Assembly (NCBI GenBank): GCA_963576725.1
Contig: OY755241.1
Span: forward strand, 54,932,484-54,996,483
Length of the DNA stretch: 64,000 bases
Direction: 5' to 3'
From: Azorinus chamasolen
Lineage: Eukaryota > Mollusca > Bivalvia > Cardiida > Solecurtidae
A program made the position numbers and the translations under genes. A model generated the notes under the pieces. It was not told where the DNA came from and did not search any database. It worked only from the letters and a program-made list of their open reading frames with translations. Shown here one piece after another: positions 1 to 11,965 of this stretch (position 1 is the first letter of the stretch; every line of letters begins with the position of its first letter).

Positions 1-90
1 GAATCACTTTTCTTTAGGCTGATCATTCATCCTTCCATCATGCTTTTTGTGCCAGGCATAGTTTGACCCTTTACTCCAAAGATATGCCTT

Positions 91-552
91 TTAACCCTTT
101 ACCTCATACCGTATAACTGGTTATTTTTGCAGGTGCAAATTTTTGCGATTTGGGGTCTAAAATGGTATAATTTTAATTTTTGCGGATTTATTGTCTCGGT
201 CCCAGCAGAAATCTTATATGTTATGTTGTTCTACTATTTAGGCCCCCAGATATGGGGCGACTATAGGAGGAAAAAATCTAATTAATATTTTGCGCATATA
301 TTATTTGCGGCCGGAGGGCATCCGCAAAATTCCGCAAATAATAAGTTGTCGCAGTTACACGGTATGCTATTTTTAGATACCTCTTCGAATAAATCTGCCT
401 AAAAGGAGCATTAACTAGAGAAAAGGAAAAAGTTTAGAATTTTGTAGTTTTGAAACCTATAGGAGCAAATGCTCTATTTATCACAATTGTTTTAACAGAC
501 TGGTGACTTTTACAGAGGCGTCAAAAGGCGTCAATATGAGGGAAAGGGTTAA
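91..552. mobile_element. TTAA-3 foldback split by a second element
   Basis: TTAACCC and GGGTTAA ends. The right part carries TTTGAATAAATCT-like sequence and the half palindrome TATAGGAGCAAATGCTCTATTTATCACAA. The left part is interrupted at about 107-363. Confidence 0.6.
107..363. mobile_element. Small DNA element inserted in TTAA-3
   Basis: It starts ACCGTATAACTGG and ends CAGTTACACGGTA, with inverted ACCGT/ACGGT ends. The interior has paired AATTTTTGCG/CGCAAAATT motifs. Non-coding. Confidence 0.5.
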
Positions 553-981
553 TGCTTTTTGCAGACATAGTAGACACAGACAAGATAGCATCTATAGGAG
601 CCGTCTGATCAGGGTCGCCTTTTCGCCTAATGAAATAATATAGAGCTGATTCAGCAGTTTCTGTCATGGTTATAAACAATTCTGTTCTTGGTGGAATTAT
701 AAATACTTAGTTAATATTTATACATTATTTCTTAACTCTTACAGTGCGGGACACGAGTCACTAATGTTGCAAACAGTGTAAACTTTGCAAACAGTGTAAA
801 CCCAGATGAGAGGGGTCCTAGAGGAGCCCTCTCATCAGGGTCTGCACTGTTTGTTTTGTCACTCTTTTCTTCAGAAAAGTCCCTAAATATTCAACATTGG
901 CTTGACCTGTTTGAATTTTGGAATAGTCCATTTGAAAATTCAGCGTTGTAAGGGTTAATGACCGTTCATGGAGTATAGAGT
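553..981. repeat. Degenerate TTAA foldback remnants
   Basis: Contains fragments of TTAA-2 and a hairpin at 785-862 (GTGTAAACCCAGATGAGAGG and its complement). No coding content seen. Confidence 0.5.
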
Positions 982-1269
982 TAATCCTTACTCCATAAAT
1001 ACGCCTTTCTATGCCTTTGCAAACAGAGAAGACCCAGATCAGATGGCTCCTATTACATGTAGGAACCATCTAGTCAGGGTCTACTCCATTTGCTTATGAA
1101 ATAATATAGATATGATTCTAGTTTCTTTTATGGCCTAAATTTTCTCAGTACAAGGCATGAAATGGCCTTTATACAAGGGAAAGGGGTAATCTTTTACTCC
1201 ATGCAAATTAATCTTATTAATATTCATATCATTATTGCTTACATGTATTTTCATGGAGTAAAGAGTTAA
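982..1269. mobile_element. TTAA-2 foldback
   Basis: Family features: left end TTAACCCTTTACTCCATAAA, central hairpin GCAAACAGAGTAGACCCAGA...GTCTGCTCTGTTTGC, then an ATATAGATCTGATTCTACAG segment, and a right end with ATTCATGGAGTAAAGGGTTA. This copy is near full length. Confidence 0.65.
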
Positions 1270-1632
1270 CCCTTTCCCTCATATAAACATGTTTTCACGC
1301 ATTTGCAAACAGAGAAGACCCAGATCAGACGGCTGCTAGAGGAGCCGTCTGATCAGGGTCTGCTCTGTTTGCTATAGGATTTGATAAATCTGTTTCTTTG
1401 CTTTCTGAAATGTCTGCAATGTTTCATCTTCCATATTTCTTTATAACTGCATAATTTTGTTAATAAATATTCAGTAGGTATTGAAATTTTAGAAAGTTAA
1501 GAAACAGATCTATCAAATTCTATGAGCAAACAGAGCAGACCCTGATCAGACAGTCCCTCTAGGAGCCGTCTGATCTGGGTCTACTCTGTTTGTAAATGTG
1601 TGAAAACATGTTTATATGAGCGAAAGGGTTAA
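1265..1632. mobile_element. Head-to-head TTAA-1 double foldback
   Basis: Two hairpins (1308-1372 and 1524-1592) face each other around a shared AATATTCAGTAGGTATTGAA core, and both ends carry the same TTAACCCTTTCCCTCATATA terminus. It looks like a recombinant between two TTAA-1 copies. Confidence 0.55.
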
Positions 1633-1656
1633 CATGATTACTGTATCTATTTGCAG

Positions 1657-1766
1657 GATTTGAGTTCAATCCTACCTCAGGAAACATCAAATCTCGCTCA
1701 TATGACCCTCCCATTAACATACTCAAGGAGAACTTCACAGTCGGGCTGTCCACACCACGCAGATAG
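1657..1766 (+). CDS. Putative terminal exon of an unidentified plus-strand gene
   Basis: A pyrimidine-containing acceptor (CTGTATCTATTTGCAG) is followed by 110 nt of open frame in phase 1 ending at TAG (1764-1766). The peptide starts FEFNPTSGNIKSRSYD and ends LKENFTVGLSTPRR. The composition looks like real protein, and the stretch is an island of unique DNA between repeats. I do not recognise the family. The rest of the gene would lie left of the window, since nothing in 1-1650 looks like another exon. If real, it is convergent with the receptor gene. Confidence 0.45.
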
Positions 1767-1849
1767 AAGTGACATTTGACCCCTTGTATGTGGAAGACTC
1801 AATTAACATTTGCAGACTTGCACCCTTTACCCGACAGAGACGCTTTTGG

Positions 1850-1985
1850 TGCCTTTGCAAGCTTTTGATTGGTCAGATTTGAGTTCTCAAGCTTTTGATC
1901 GGTCAGATTTGAGCCAAAGGCTCAAATCTGACCAATCAAAAACTTGAGAACGAACTCAGACTTAACTAAAAGTTTAATAAGCATG
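1850..1985. repeat. PAL inverted repeat
   Basis: Arms built on GCTTTTGATTGGTCAGATTT meet at GAGCCAAAGGCTC, and the outer arm is GAACTCAGACT(T/C)AACTAAAA. Other copies lie at 24107, 24883, 49780 and 50643. Confidence 0.6.
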
Positions 1986-2164
1986 GACCCTAGTGAATTA
2001 TATAGATCTGATTCTACAGTTTCTGCTATTGCCAAACGTTCCTGTGTTCATATGCCATTATAATGCCATATACATCTAATTCATGATGCAATTGGTTTTC
2101 AAGTGAACAGCCCGTTATTTTTCAACCTAAATTCCATGTTGTGACCAACCTTTACAATTGTCTC

Positions 2165-2515
2165 TTATTATACCCCTGCAAACAAATTTTGAGGGGGTAT
2201 ACTGGAATCACCCTGTCGGTTGGGCTGTAAGGCGGTTGATCGGTCGCTACGTCCGCATTTGAACATGGATAGTTGGTGTTGCAAACTCCTTCTTCAAGTT
2301 GAAAGTTATTCAATGTATATAAGGTATAATAACCACAAATAGTAGATGTTCAAGGCGCAATTTTCATGTGTTTAGTATTTTTGTCATTTTGGCATGAAAC
2401 ATAGGTAGTTGGTGTTGCAAACCCTAGCTTCAATTTGAAAGTTATTATCCCCCGCAGAAGGCTGAGGGATATAGTTTTGGCGTTGTCTGTATGTACGTCC
2501 GTCCGTGTTCAAATT
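2165..2515. repeat. Repeat with TATACCCC...GGGGGTATA start
   Basis: Opens ATTATACCCCTGCAAACAAA and holds two copies of a GTAGTTGGTGTTGCAAAC unit. The same family recurs inverted at 4843-5070 and 5640-5960. Non-coding. Confidence 0.5.
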
Positions 2516-2728
2516 TCAATACCTACCAAATATCCTTGGAAAAATAGTTAAAATGAAATATGGAAGGTGGAACAGTGTAGCCATTTTAGAAAGTAAAGAA
2601 ACAGATCCTTCAAATTCTATTAGCAAACAGAGTAGACCCTGATCAGACGGCTATAGGAGCCGTCTGATCTGGTTCTACTCTGTTTGCAACTGTGTGAAAA
2701 CACGTTTGTATGAGGGAAAGGGTTAACG
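2515..2728. mobile_element. TTAA-1 foldback, left end missing
   Basis: Reverse-orientation copy with hairpin at 2625-2688 and right end GAGGGAAAGGGTTAA. The left end is replaced by the neighbouring repeat. Confidence 0.55.
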
Positions 2729-2858
2729 TCCGTTTTTGCTCACTATGGGATGAACATGTATGTAAACCCTTTCTCTTCTGATTATTCATTCTAAAAATAA
2801 TGATACGACTATTTTAAAATGTTATATGTACACATGAAATATTGGTACTGGTAGAAAC

Positions 2859-3066
2859 TACAGTAAAACCTCTCTATAACAGCCACTGAATTGTGTTAAT
2901 TAGTTGGTATTTAAGGCAGGTGGCTTCTTAAAGCAAGGTGAAAGTAAAACAGAACGCTCCTATAGGAGCATTCTGTTTTACTTTCACCTTACTTTAAGTA
3001 ACCACCTGCCTTTAACACAAAATACTTGATATAATTTAGTGGCCGTTATAGAGAGGTTTAACTGTA
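2859..3066. mobile_element. TA-1 foldback (pogo-like ends)
   Basis: TA-flanked, starts CAGTAAAACCTCTCTATAAC, with its inverse at the right end. The inner hairpin GGTGAAAGTAAAACAGAACG turns on CTCCTATAGGAG. TA flank plus CAGTAAAACC matches pogo/Tigger-type non-autonomous elements. Confidence 0.7.
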
Positions 3067-3129
3067 TTGAGTCAGAGATCTATTATGGTTTGGGTCTACT
3101 CTGCAAGGGCGTGAAAAAATGTTTGTATG

Positions 3130-3350
3130 ACAAAAAGAGTAAAGCCCTTTTCACTCATTTGCAAACAGTGTAGACCAAGATCTAAAGGAGCTATCTGATT
3201 AGGGTCTGCTCTGTTTGCTTATGACATGATATAGATCTGATTCTACTGTTTTGTCAGAGCAAAATATTCCAGTGAAAAATTGACGTTATAAAAATTCAGC
3301 TAATAAATATTCATGACATCATTATTTCTAACATGAATATTGAACATGTA
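3130..3350. repeat. Decayed TTAA-2 copy
   Basis: Hairpin half at 3161-3219 and the AATATTCATGACATCATTAT tail are recognisable. The left end is eroded. Confidence 0.45.
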
Positions 3351-3417
3351 ACGGGCTTATGAAAGTTTATAGCTTTTACAGTGTATACCTTCATCTTGCT
3401 ACAGATGCCAAATTGGA

Positions 3418-3664
3418 TTAACCTTTTCCCTGTTCTGTGTTTTTTCCAAATTTCTATACCTACTAAATATTCATGGACAAAATAGTTATAATAAAATGTG
3501 GACAATGGAACATTGTAGCCATTTTAGAAAGTAAAGAAACAGCTTTCAAATTCCACTAGCAAACAGAGCAGACCCTGATCAGACAGCTCCTATAGGAGCC
3601 GTCTGATCTGGGTCTACTCTGCTTGCAAATGCGTGAAAACACCTTTATATGAGGGAAAAGGTTA
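3418..3664. mobile_element. TTAA-1 foldback
   Basis: Full-length reverse copy: CCTTTTCCCTGTTCTGTG end, AATATTCATGGACAAAATAG core, hairpin 3559-3631. Confidence 0.65.
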
Positions 3665-3680
3665 AAGTAATTTAAAGCAT

Positions 3681-3903
3681 TTAACCCTTTCCCTACATAA
3701 ATACGCCTTTCTACGCCTCTGTAAAAATCTCCTGTTGAAACCATTGTGATAAATAGAGCATTTGCTTCTATAAGAGCAAATGCTCTATTTATCACAATGG
3801 TTTCAAAAGTTCTAAAAAATCCTTTTCTCTAGTTAATGATCCTTTTTGGTAGATTTATTCAAAGAGGATGGGTCTAAAAACAGCCTATGAGGGAATGGGT
3901 TAA
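3681..3903. mobile_element. TTAA-3 foldback
   Basis: Family features: GAAACCATTGTGATAAATAG, GAGCATTTGCTCC and the inverse make the central palindrome. One flank carries CTTTTCTCTAGTTAATG(C/A)TCC. Ends TTAACCC/GGGTTAA. Confidence 0.68.
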
Positions 3904-4315
3904 AGCATTTAATGTACAATTCAGTAAATAAAATACCTTCACCATTTCCCAGTTTGAATATTCATAAAAGAAATCGTGACATCATGAATATTTATTAGCT
4001 GACATTTCATATCATGTTCACAGGATCTTTTGGTATTAGTAGAAACTATTATAGCTATTAGCTAGAGCTATTATTATTTCATAGGCAAACGGATCAGACA
4101 CTGAGAAAAAGTGTTTATATGTAGGAAATGGTTAAATTATGATAGTCAAACAATATACAGTCAAACTTGTTTTAACCCAGAAGGAGCAGTCTAATCAGGG
4201 TCTGCTTATAACATGATATATATCTAATTACACAGTTTTTGTCAACACAAAAAACTCTTTTGAAAATTATACAGCTAATAAATATTTATGATGTCATTAC
4301 ATGTACATGTATTTC

Positions 4316-4544
4316 TTAACCAATTCCCTCATTAGCTACTTTTAGACTCAACCTCTTAGAATAAATCTACCGAAAAGGAGCATTTAGTAGAGAAAAGGAA
4401 AATGTTAGAATTGTTAAGTTTTTAAACCATTGTGATAAATAGAGCATTTGCTCCTGTGGAGCAAATGCTCTATTTATCACAATTATTCCAAGAAGTGGCT
4501 TTAAAAGAGGCGTAGAAAGGTGTATTTATGGAGGAAAGGGTTAA
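4316..4544. mobile_element. TTAA-3 foldback
   Basis: Opposite orientation to the 3681 copy; palindrome at 4424-4485. Confidence 0.65.
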
Positions 4545-4609
4545 TGAATATTGAACAAGTAAATATTGAACAAGTAAAGAGTTAAGCGACCATTATAAGA
4601 AGTCCAATT

Positions 4610-4725
4610 ATGGGGCTTTAATTATGTGACTTTAATGCAGACAGGAGCTTAATGCAAGACAAAGCTTATTTAGAAAGTTCTGCATTTCTTTCACCCTGAA
4701 TTAAGCATCCACCTGCCTTTTAATC
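4610..4725. repeat. Decayed TA-2-type hairpin
   Basis: TTAATGCAAGACAAAGCTT and a later CTGCATTTCTTTCACCCTGA remain of the inner hairpin. The TA-type ends are lost. Confidence 0.4.
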
Positions 4726-4842
4726 CTCACTCTGTAAAGATGCCTTTCGATGTCTTTTGCAAACAAAATAAAACTTGGATCAGAGTACTCCTGTCTTTGT
4801 ATGAAATAATATAAAAAATCAGATGATATTCATGGTGTCATT

Positions 4843-5070
4843 ATTATACCCCCGCAAACTTGTTTGAGCGTGTACATTGTATACTGAAATAATCCTGTCC
4901 GTCCATCGGTCAGTCCGTCCGCATTTGAACATGGGTAGTTGGTGTCGCGAACTCCTCTTTCAGTTTTAAAGGTACTAAATTTATAACTAGTACACATAAT
5001 AACCACAAATTGTAGATGTGCAAGACGCAATTTTCCTGTGTTTACTGCTGGCCGTTGCAGAATTATCTCC
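4843..5070. repeat. Repeat of the TATACCCCCGCAAAC family
   Basis: Inverted relative to 5640-5960. The two copies share GGACGGACTGACCGATGGAC and GTGTTTACTGCTGGCC-like pieces. Confidence 0.5.
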
Positions 5071-5267
5071 CCCTGTTTCTTACAAGAATATTCATGAAGT
5101 AAAGGGTTAAGACTTCTATGTTTAATCATATGCAGGAACTTTATACAGGTTTTACTATAGATCCTGATATGAACAGCTTGGTCGATACCGACAGCAATAA
5201 CCACAGGATTCCAGGTGTGACTCATGGTCACTTTCTTTTGGCACAGCATTCATATTCAGTAAACCTT

Positions 5268-5491
5268 TTAACCCATTCCCTCATATTGACACCTCTGCAA
5301 AAGTGACCTGTTGAAACCATTGTGATAAATAGAGCATTTGCTCCTATAAGAGCAAATGCTCTATTTATCACAATGGTTTCAAACTACAAAATTCTAAAAT
5401 AAATCCTTTTCTCCAGTTAATGCTCCTTTTCAGTAGTTTTATTCAAAGAGGTTAATTAGATCTAAAAATAGCCTATGAGGTAATGGGTTAA
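5268..5491. mobile_element. TTAA-3 foldback
   Basis: Complete copy with intact TTAA at both ends; palindrome 5314-5380. Confidence 0.68.
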
Positions 5492-5639
5492 CCCTTACCC
5501 AGTTGTAATTCATATAAGAAATGATGAGATCATGAATATTTATTAGCTAAACATTCATATTGGGATAAAAACAGTATTGGTAGAATTTTGGTATTGGTAG
5601 AAACTGAAGATGGCAGATCTAGCCGTGATTCAACCCATG

Positions 5640-5960
5640 TTTCAAGGCAAAATGACAAAAAAAGACATACTCAAAGTTCAAGGGGAGATTATTCTGTCAT
5701 GCTCAGCAATAAACACATGAAAATTGCGTATTGCACATTTACTATTCGTGGTTATTACGTATACCAAATATAAAGTCCTGAAGGAGGAGTTTATGACCCC
5801 AGCTACCCATGTTCAAATGCGGACGGACTGACCGATGGACGGACAGGATTATTTCAGTATACAATGTATATATACTACTGGCCGACCATGTTCAAATGCA
5901 GACCGACTAACTCACCTCCACAAAGGATGATTTCCGTATACCCCCTCAAACAAGATTGCA
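5640..5960. repeat. Inverted copy of the 4843 repeat
   Basis: The open frame across it (start 5588) is the repeat read through, not a gene. Confidence 0.5.
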
Positions 5961-5969
5961 GAGTTATAA

Positions 5970-6365
5970 AAAGAGCAAACAGAGTAGACCTTGATCAGAC
6001 GGCTCCTAGGAGAGTCATCTGATCTGGGTTTTCTGTGTTTGCAAAGGCCAGAAAATTTGTTTAGAAAAGGAAACGGTTACTCATAGAATTGACAAAATCA
6101 ATGTCATATAGTTGAACCCCTTCCCTGTTCTATGTTTATTTCAAATTTCAATACCTACTGAATATTCATGGATAAAATAGTTATAATGAAATAAGGAATA
6201 TTGTAGCCATTTTAGAAAATAAAGAACCAGATCTATCAAATTATATTAGCAAACAGTCCAGACCCTGATCAGACGGCTCCTCTAGGAGCCGTCTGATATG
6301 GGTCTACTCTGTTTGCAAATGCGTGAAAAGGGAGGGAAAAGATTAAATGCTTGAGGGAAAGGGTT
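5970..6365. repeat. Two TTAA-1 copies, one partial
   Basis: Partial hairpin at 5975-6043, then a reverse TTAA-1 (6114-6365) with hairpin 6249-6318. Confidence 0.55.
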
Positions 6366-6685
6366 AAATGTATGTGAAATAGGATTAAAGTTACTGGAAG
6401 ACTTTGAATAACAAAGTGACAGCACTGCTAATAGAGCTCTACACCATTTGGAAATGTCTGTAAATTTGTTTCTTGAATTCAAAGAGCTAACAAGAAGCAA
6501 AGTCAACACACACATATATAATATATTAGTTTTAATGCTGAATATTAAGTGTTCAAACGGTTATATATGAAAATAAATACAGATATATATTCAATATCTA
6601 CTCATACACAAAAAGTTATATACATTCATCAGCATTTTAAAACGTATAGACTATTTGTGTACATGTTATCAACAAATATTCAAAC

Positions 6686-6935
6686 TTAACCCTTTCCCTG
6701 ATATTTACGCGTTTTCATGTATTTGCAAACAAAGTAGACCCAGATCAGACAGGGCCTAGAGGAGTCGTCTGATCAGGGTCTGCTCTGTTTGCTTATGGAA
6801 TTTGAAAAATATGTTACTTTACTTTCTAAAATGGCTACAATGGTTCACCTTCCATGTTTCATTAGAACTATTTTGTCCATGAATGTTCAGTAGGTATTGA
6901 ATTTTGTACTAAATATAGAACAGGGAAAGGGTTAA
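6686..6935. mobile_element. TTAA-1 foldback
   Basis: Reference copy. Left end TTAACCCTTTCCCTGATATT, hairpin 6724-6792, GAATGTTCAGTAGGTATTGA core, right end ATAGAACAGGGAAAGGGTTA. Confidence 0.7.
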
Positions 6936-7104
6936 AAACATTAAACATCTATAATTTGTAACCCTATACTCCATGGATATTTCTTTTAGCAAATAGAGTA
7001 GATTAAGATCAGATTGCTCTTGTAGGAATAAAGTATGGAGTTATACAACTGAATCTAGTTGACAAAAACTATTCTTGTTCATGTCATTATAAATATTGAG
7101 CTAA

Positions 7105-7190
7105 TTAACCTATTCCCTCCTATTTGCGCCTCTGTAAAAGTCACTTTTTGAAACCATTGTGATAAATAGAGCATTTGCTCCTATTAGTTC
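7105..7190. mobile_element. Left part of a TTAA-3 element broken by a LINE
   Basis: TTAA-3 sequence runs up to GCATTTGCTCC and then switches to LINE-like DNA. The right arm is not found on the far side. Confidence 0.5.
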
Positions 7191-8200
7191 ATGCGACCTA
7201 TTTATGCATTGGACCACAATGATGAAGATAATTTAAATAGAAATTCACCTGAAGATCAATCTTGTAAAATTTGGTTGAATGCTATTCAATAATTGAGGAA
7301 AAGACATCATTTAAGCGGTGTTCCTCAAGGAAGTGTCCTCAACCAGTGCTGTTCCTCATCTTCATCAATGACCTACCTCTACTGGTCTTATCCAAGACCA
7401 GGCTGTTTGCAGACGACTGTGAAGTGTGTGGTGTATAGGGAAATTCATACCAAACAAGACTGCCATATCCTGCAAACCGATCTTGACAGGCTAGCTGAAT
7501 GGGAGAAGAGCACCCAGAAAAATGCAGCATCATGCACATGCATAGGAAGAGGAGGCCAATTATACATGGGTACTCCTTGATAGGCAAACACTTCAGACCG
7601 AACAAACAAGTTACCTTGGAGTACACTTGTCCCATAACCTCACATGGAACCACCCCATATTGACAAGATGGTCAAAAAGGCTAGCAGCATACTTGGCTTC
7701 CTTCGACGTAACCTGCCCATGGGCAACGAAGAAGTGAACAATACCGCATACAAAGCTCTTGTCCGACCCAACCTGAAGTACTGCTCAACAGTGACCAGAT
7801 CTACAAACTGGAGATGGTACAGAGGAGAGCTGCCAGATATGTGACCCACAGATACCACAACACAAGCAGCGTCTTCTCTTTGTTAGACCACCTGGGAAGG
7901 GAGACACTCGAGTCCCGACGGTCCAAAGCCCAATAAGATAGCCAATGACCTTGTAGAAATTCCAGCTAGACAATACCTAAACCCAGTCCAGGGACATACT
8001 AGATCCGCTCACTCCAGGAAATTTCGGCAGCATTCTACATCTACTTCAAATATCCATTCTTCCCTAGGACAATATCACTATGGAACAACCAGACTTCTGA
8101 GGTTGCAGAAGCCCCTGATTTGGTACTCTTCAGGCAGGGTCTTTCTCACCACTCTAATCTGCATGTAGGGGTCCAGCAATACGTACTCACTAGTGATTCC
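7191..8200 (+). pseudogene. Decayed non-LTR retrotransposon reverse transcriptase
   Basis: Pieces of the C-terminal half of a jockey/CR1-type RT lie in shifting frames. SGVPQGSVL begins near 7314, the FADD catalytic box lies near 7407-7418 but out of frame, LDRLAEWE near 7480, SYLGVHLS near 7612, a thumb region with VKKASSILGFLRRNLP near 7670, and an end with RRAARYV. There are several frameshifts and an internal deletion, and no 5' part or endonuclease, so it is a dead 5'-truncated copy. Host introns show no relation to it. Confidence 0.75.
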
Positions 8201-11109
8201 CATTGCTGTGCCGGTGTAACGAAGTAAAGTGACCCCCATAGAATACTGACCCCCCGGTCACTATTCTTCAGAAAAAGCGACCCCCTTTCTGAAAAAGATC
8301 GACTCCACTCTGAAAAATAGTGACCCCATCCGCGATATCTATAAAATATTGGCCCCCGCCCCAACTATTGCTAACACATTAGTAACCATTGCAAATACTT
8401 GAATACCTAATATTGTTGCCGCTGCATTTTTGTTTTTGTTGTTGCTGCTGCAGCATCGGGTGGGTGGGTATGTGTGTGTGGTGTGGGGGAGGGGGGGCTT
8501 AAACGAAATTTAACGGAAACACTTTATTATTTAGAAACTGTCAATAGTTTGAAAAATGTTGACACAAGCAGAAGAGTGACAGTGGGTGTGAAAGTAGTAG
8601 TTGTATTAGTAGAAGTAGTGGTAATATAACTTATTTTAAGGGGATATTTACAATGCATTTTGAGTATAACAACCTTTCCTGTGCGATCTAATAAATGGTT
8701 CTATACTTCTAACAGTGACCGACCTTACTTGTCAAATCATGTTTTTAGATCTTTACAGTAAGTAAACTCTTGTTTTTATAAAGGCAAATACATGTACTAC
8801 TACTTGTGTATTTTATTTTGTACCCTTGGGTAATAATTCTCAATATAAACGAACACAGACGCAAATTAAGTTCAATTGAATATAAAAGGATAAAAGTTGA
8901 CGATTAATCTCAGTCTGATTGGCAAACTGTTTTGAAACTCAACAGGTGCTGATATTTTCGATGTCATACATTTGACTTACTAGGCAGCCACAAATAGGTG
9001 ACGAACACACAAGGAAAACTATCTTCTCTAGGTTATGTTATGAATAGAATATAAGACTCGTGTTCGTGATTTATTGGATCTATTAAACTCGTCCTTTTAG
9101 ACAAAAATAAACGCGCAACAAATCCTTGCTGTGTGGTTTTCTACAAAGCTCGTTTAAAATAAAAGTAAAAACATTATGAACAACTAATCTAATGTTTATT
9201 ATCTGCAGAGGAAAATGGCCTGTTGCAAATGTACACACTATATTGCTATGATATATGTCACACGTGCTTGACCTTCTATATAAGAAAATCAACAGCATCT
9301 CTTCGACAATAATTGACACAATTCTCTATAAATGAAATTGTATTCCGATGTTGTGTAGGGGTGTGTGGGTGCGTGCGGAAGGGTGTTTATTTATAAGTGA
9401 TTGTGTGTGTGTGCATGCACGTGCCTGCTTGCTATTCTGTACGAACAATGATTACAAGTCGTATTACTTGGCGTCCATTGGTCATGATATATTAAACGGG
9501 GCTCAAAATGATATTACTAGGGGTCACACATCTGTAACAATTATGACCAAGGTTAAATATTTTTTTCGAAATACGTGAAACCCTTTCTTTAAAGTATACT
9601 TAAGGCAAATTAAAGTTGCTGGCGTTGTTCAAAATATCACGAAGGTGGGCCAAAGCATTATTACCGGGGATCACTATTGTTTAAAAAATACTGACCGGGA
9701 TTCGATATTCTTCAGAAAAAAATGACACCCATCCTTTCTACAACTAGCTTGAGTTCAATTAGCATTGGGCGCATTGGTCATTATATAATAAACGGGGCTA
9801 AAAATAATCTATGAAAGGGGGTCACTACATCTGTAAGAACTATAACCAAGGTTAAATATTTTTCGAGTAAAATTAAACCCTTTCCTTAAATTATACTGGA
9901 GATAGATTTGAGTTTCAGGGAGTTGTTTAACATATCATGAATGTGTGTCAAAGCACTATGACCGGGGGTCGCTATTTTTTAAAAAATACTGATCGGGGGG
10001 TCAGTATTCTTCAGAAAATGTGACCCCCTATGTACAAAATGCTTGGGTTCAATTAACATTGTGCGTATTAGTCTAGTATAATAAACACGGTCAAAATGCA
10101 ATGACTGGGATCACTACATCTACAAGAATTATGACAAAGGAAAAGGTATTTTTCGATTAACGTGAACCCCCTTTTTAAAAAATATGACCGGGTTCGCTAT
10201 TTTTGACAATATACTGGCCGGGGTCGATATTCTTCAGAAAATGTGACCCACTATGTACAAAATACTTATGGGTCACTTCATTTGTAAGAATTAGGACCAA
10301 GGTTAAATAAAAATCGAGTAAAGTTAAACCCTTGCTTAAATTATACTGGAGGTAGATTAAATGAAAAAGTAGTAAAGTCAAGCAGGAAAAGCAGCACACA
10401 TAAGTTCGCAGGAGCTGTTCAACATATGAACGTGTGTCAAAGCACAGTAACCGGGGGTCACTATTTTTTTTTTTTATATATATAAAAAAAATACTGACCG
10501 GGGGTCGATATTCTTCAGAAAATGTGACCCCCTATGTACAAAATAATTTGGTTCAATTAGCATGGCGCGCATTAGCCACGATATGATAAACACGGCTGAA
10601 ATTGCTATGACCGGTGGTCACCACATCTGTAAGAATTATGACTAAGGTTAAATAGTTTACGAGTAAACTTAAACCCTTTCTTTAAATTAAACTGGAGGTA
10701 GATTAAGTTCGCGGGAACTGTTTAACATATCATGAACGATTGAACGTGTGTCAAAGCACTATGACGGGGTCGCTATTTTTCAAAAATACTGACCGGGGTC
10801 GATATTCTTCCAAAAATGTGACTCCCTATGTACAAAATACTTGGGTTCAATAAGCATTGCGCGATTTAGTCATGATATAATAAGCACGGCTGAAATTGCT
10901 ATGACCAGGGGTCACTACAACTGTAAGAATTATGACCAAGGTTAAATATTTTACGAGTAAAGTTAAACCCTTTCTTTAAATTATACTGGAGGTAGATTAA
11001 GTTCGCAGGAGCTGTTCAACATATAATAAACGTGTGTCAAAGCACTATGACTGGAGGTCGCTATATTTTGAAAAATAATGACGGGGTCGATATTCTTCAG
11101 AAAATGTGA

Positions 11110-11965
11110 CCCCCTAACCGGAGGTCACTCCATCTTTTACCACTGTATTTGCCATCGCGGTTGTTGTAGTTTAATCGGAGAGGGGATACGTTTATTTACA
11201 CTGTTTGTCTTTTTTCAGGGTGGGGATGGAATAAGTGTGAGATTGGGCACCCATAAACCAGTTTAACCCCCCAGTGGCATTTGTCACTGACCGTTCCAAG
11301 GCGGTACTTCCATCTTCCCCCTATTGCTTGTTTCTTATGTCCGTGCGTCACTTTGTCTTTTATATTCATGTACATTTGTTGTTTGTCGTTGTGGTGCTGT
11401 TTGGGCGGTTGTGTTTTGTATGCGGCGTTTCCTGAATGCCTCATACATATACTTATATCATGAACGTGTGTCAAAGCACTATGGCTGGGGGTCGCTATTT
11501 TTAAAAAAATACTGACCGGGGGTCGATATTCTTCAGGTAATGTGACCCCTATGTACAAAAACTTGGGTTCAATTAGCATGGCGCGCATTAGCCATGATAT
11601 AATAAACACGGCTGAAATTGTTATAACCGGAGGTGACTGCACCTTTTACCACTGTATTTGCCATCGCGGTTGTTGTAGTTTAGTCGGGGAGGTGATACGT
11701 TTATTTACACTGTTTGTCTTTATTTCAGGGTGGGGATGGAATAAGTGTGAGATTGGGCACCCATAAACCAGTTTAACCCCCCAGTGGCATTTGTCACTGA
11801 CCGTTCCAAGGCGGTACTTTCATCTTCCCCCTATTGTTTGTTTCTTATGTCCGTGCGTCACTTTGTGTCTTTTATATTCATGTACATTTGTTGTTTGTTT
11901 GTCGTTGTGGTGCTGTTTGGGCGGTTGTGTGTTTTGTATGCGGTGTTTCCTGAATGCCTCATACA
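11110..11965. repeat. Insert of about 340 bp duplicated with the array
   Basis: Two near-identical inserts (about 11110-11460 and 11631-11965) contain GATTGGGCACCCATAAACCA and GTCACTGACCGTTCCAAGGC. Each sits at the same point of the unit, so the insert preceded a unit duplication. Short open frames here are not genes. Confidence 0.6.

Noticed and set aside
4830..5773. 139-aa minus frame and 61-aa plus frame
   Set aside because: Mostly the TATACCCC-type repeat in its two orientations; no domain features.
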